A DNA stretch of 64,000 bases, taken from NCBI GenBank assembly GCA_947450695.1, contig CANFWV010000004.1:57205-121204 (forward strand). The letters are read 5' to 3'. Below the pieces are notes generated by a model that was not told the origin of the DNA, did not search any database, and saw nothing but the letters and a program-made list of their open reading frames with translations. Positions 63,045 through 64,000 of the stretch are shown here, piece by piece. Made by a program: the position numbers and the translations under genes. This DNA is from Comamonadaceae bacterium (GTDB lineage: Bacteria; Pseudomonadota; Gammaproteobacteria; Burkholderiales; Burkholderiaceae_C). Position 1 is the first letter of the stretch; the number at the start of each line of letters is the position of its first letter.

Positions 63045-63734
63045 ATGTTGAGCGTGAAAAATCTGTTCGTCGCCTATGGGCAAAGCGAAGCGTTGCACGG
63101 CATCTCTTTCGATGCCGCCAACAAAGAAACCGTCGCCATCATGGGCCGCAATGGCATGGGTAAAACGACGCTATTCAAAAGCCTCATGGGCGTGTTGCCC
63201 ACCCGCAGCGGCTCTGTCACAGTGGCCGGCCAGGAAATCAGCCAGGATGAGAGCTTTCGGCGCGTCGCCAAGGGCATCGCCTACGTGCCGCAGGGCCGCA
63301 TGATTTTTCCGACATTGACGGTGGAAGAAAACATTCAGACCGGACTCGAGAACGCCAAACACCGGGTGATCCCGGAAGAGATCTATGCCTTGTTTCCTGT
63401 GCTCTGGGACATGCGTGGTCGCAAAGGTGGCAATCTGTCAGGCGGTCAACAACAGCAACTGGCCATTGCACGAGCACTGGTCACCAACCCTAAAGTACTA
63501 CTGCTGGACGAGCCGACCGAGGGCATTCAGCCATCCATCATCAAAGACATCGCCAAGGCCCTCAACGAGATCCGAAAGATGCGTGAAATCACCATCATTG
63601 TGAGCGAGCAGGTGTTGAGCTTCGCGCTCGACGTGGCTGACCGTCTCTTCGTGATTGAAGGGGGCCGCCTGGTCCATGAAACCGCCCGGGCCGACACCGA
63701 CATCGCCCACATCAAACAGTACCTGTCCGTTTAA
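63045..63734 (+). CDS. urtE: Urea ABC transporter ATPase UrtE
   Basis: ATG 63045 follows a GAGGA ribosome site. The 229-residue protein has Walker A GRNGMGKTT, the signature LSGGQQQQLAIARAL, Walker B VLLLDEPTEGIQPSI and an H-loop-like VSEQVLSFAL. It is a LivF-type partner of UrtD. The urt cluster is followed by formamidase, 48 bases later, and not by urease genes within this window. Confidence 0.95.
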   Translation: MLSVKNLFVAYGQSEALHGISFDAANKETVAIMGRNGMGKTTLFKSLMGVLPTRSGSVTVAGQEISQDESFRRVAKGIAYVPQGRMIFPTLTVEENIQTGLENAKHRVIPEEIYALFPVLWDMRGRKGGNLSGGQQQQLAIARALVTNPKVLLLDEPTEGIQPSIIKDIAKALNEIRKMREITIIVSEQVLSFALDVADRLFVIEGGRLVHETARADTDIAHIKQYLSV

Positions 63735-63782
63735 TTGCAAGCCTCAAAAACCCGAAACCACCTTTAACCCAGGAGAAGAGAC

Positions 63783-64000
63783 ATGACCGATACCTTGATC
63801 AAAGTTGACCTGACCAAATCGCCAACCGAGAACGAAAACATCCACAACCGCTGGCACCCGGACATCCCGATGGCCTGCTGGGTCAACCCGGGCGACGACT
63901 TCATCTTAGAGACCTTCGACTGGACAGGCGGCTTCATCAAAAACAACGACAGCGCAGATGACGTGCGCGACATCGACCTGAGCACGGTGCATTACCTGTC
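63783..64000 (+). CDS. fmdA: Formamidase/acetamidase FmdA, N-terminal part (cut by window end)
   Basis: ATG 63783, behind AGGAGAAG, opens a frame that runs past the window. The 72 visible residues start MTDTLIKVDLTKSP and contain NRWHPDIPMACWVNPGDDF and TFDWTGGFIKNNDSADDVRDID, typical of the FmdA N-terminus. It hydrolyses formamide to formate and ammonia. The link to urtABCDE implies that the transporter may carry formamide or other short amides as well as urea. Coverage beyond position 64000 is not visible. Confidence 0.92.
   Translation, partial: MTDTLIKVDLTKSPTENENIHNRWHPDIPMACWVNPGDDFILETFDWTGGFIKNNDSADDVRDIDLSTVHYL

Noticed and set aside
1..64000. Insertion sequences, CRISPR arrays or rRNA operons
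   Set aside because: No transposase-like frame, spaced short direct repeats or rRNA sequence was seen on reading both strands. This was by eye, not by search.

Overview
The window looks like a chromosomal segment of a betaproteobacterium of the order Burkholderiales, most likely a Comamonadaceae relative. The grounds are moderate-to-high GC content, nine periplasmic TctC/Bug-type binding proteins (a hallmark expansion of that order), typical housekeeping neighbours (tamA-tamB, apaH, rhlE-type helicase, dcd), and a urea ABC transporter followed by formamidase. The taxonomic call is inference from gene content only.

Layout. Positions 1-6.3 kb hold a plus-strand catabolic run: HisD-type alcohol dehydrogenase, a short-chain dehydrogenase remnant, a LacI regulator, a small unknown gene, a TctC protein, an isocitrate-lyase/PEP-mutase-type lyase and a zinc alcohol dehydrogenase. 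Positions 6.3-16.2 kb are core genome: a diheme cytochrome c, a MoxR ATPase/VWA pair with a small membrane protein and a GNAT acetyltransferase between them, TamA-TamB, and tRNA-Arg(CCT). Positions 16.2-20.9 kb contain a compact carrier-protein cluster: TctC protein, AMP-forming adenylating enzyme, Fe(II)/2-oxoglutarate oxygenase, stand-alone acyl carrier protein and alpha/beta-hydrolase-like protein. This is the best candidate for an undescribed small-molecule pathway.

Positions 20.9-26.9 kb carry envelope and signalling genes: bactofilin with an M23 peptidase, a beta-barrel protein, an H-NS-like coiled-coil protein without a visible DNA-binding tail, and a 7TMR-DISM kinase with its response regulator. 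Positions 26.9-47.5 kb are a dense catabolic island. A minus-strand run of eight genes (36.0 down to 27.9 kb) faces a plus-strand run across a LysR regulator. Together they encode hydroxyacid and isopropylmalate-type dehydrogenases, a class III CoA transferase, class II and HpcH aldolases, an amidohydrolase, an aconitase-type two-subunit dehydratase with altered motifs, a TauD-type oxygenase, an IclR regulator and seven TctC proteins. No TctA or TctB membrane subunit is present. A reasonable reading is stepwise uptake and breakdown of several hydroxy- or dicarboxylic acids, but no substrate can be fixed from sequence.

Positions 47.7-54.4 kb are mostly ordinary chromosomal genes, with an unusual excisionase-HTH/receiver fusion and a possible RNA switch in front of a small conserved-looking gene. 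Positions 54.4-64.0 kb form a nitrogen-acquisition unit. A LuxR-type response regulator and a giant permease-histidine kinase-receiver fusion point left, and urtABCDE plus the start of fmdA point right. The kinase carries an NCS1 permease fold and a cysteine-rich insert, so it is probably a transporter-derived sensor for a urea-, amide- or nucleobase-like compound. No insertion sequences, CRISPR arrays, phage genes or rRNA genes were seen.
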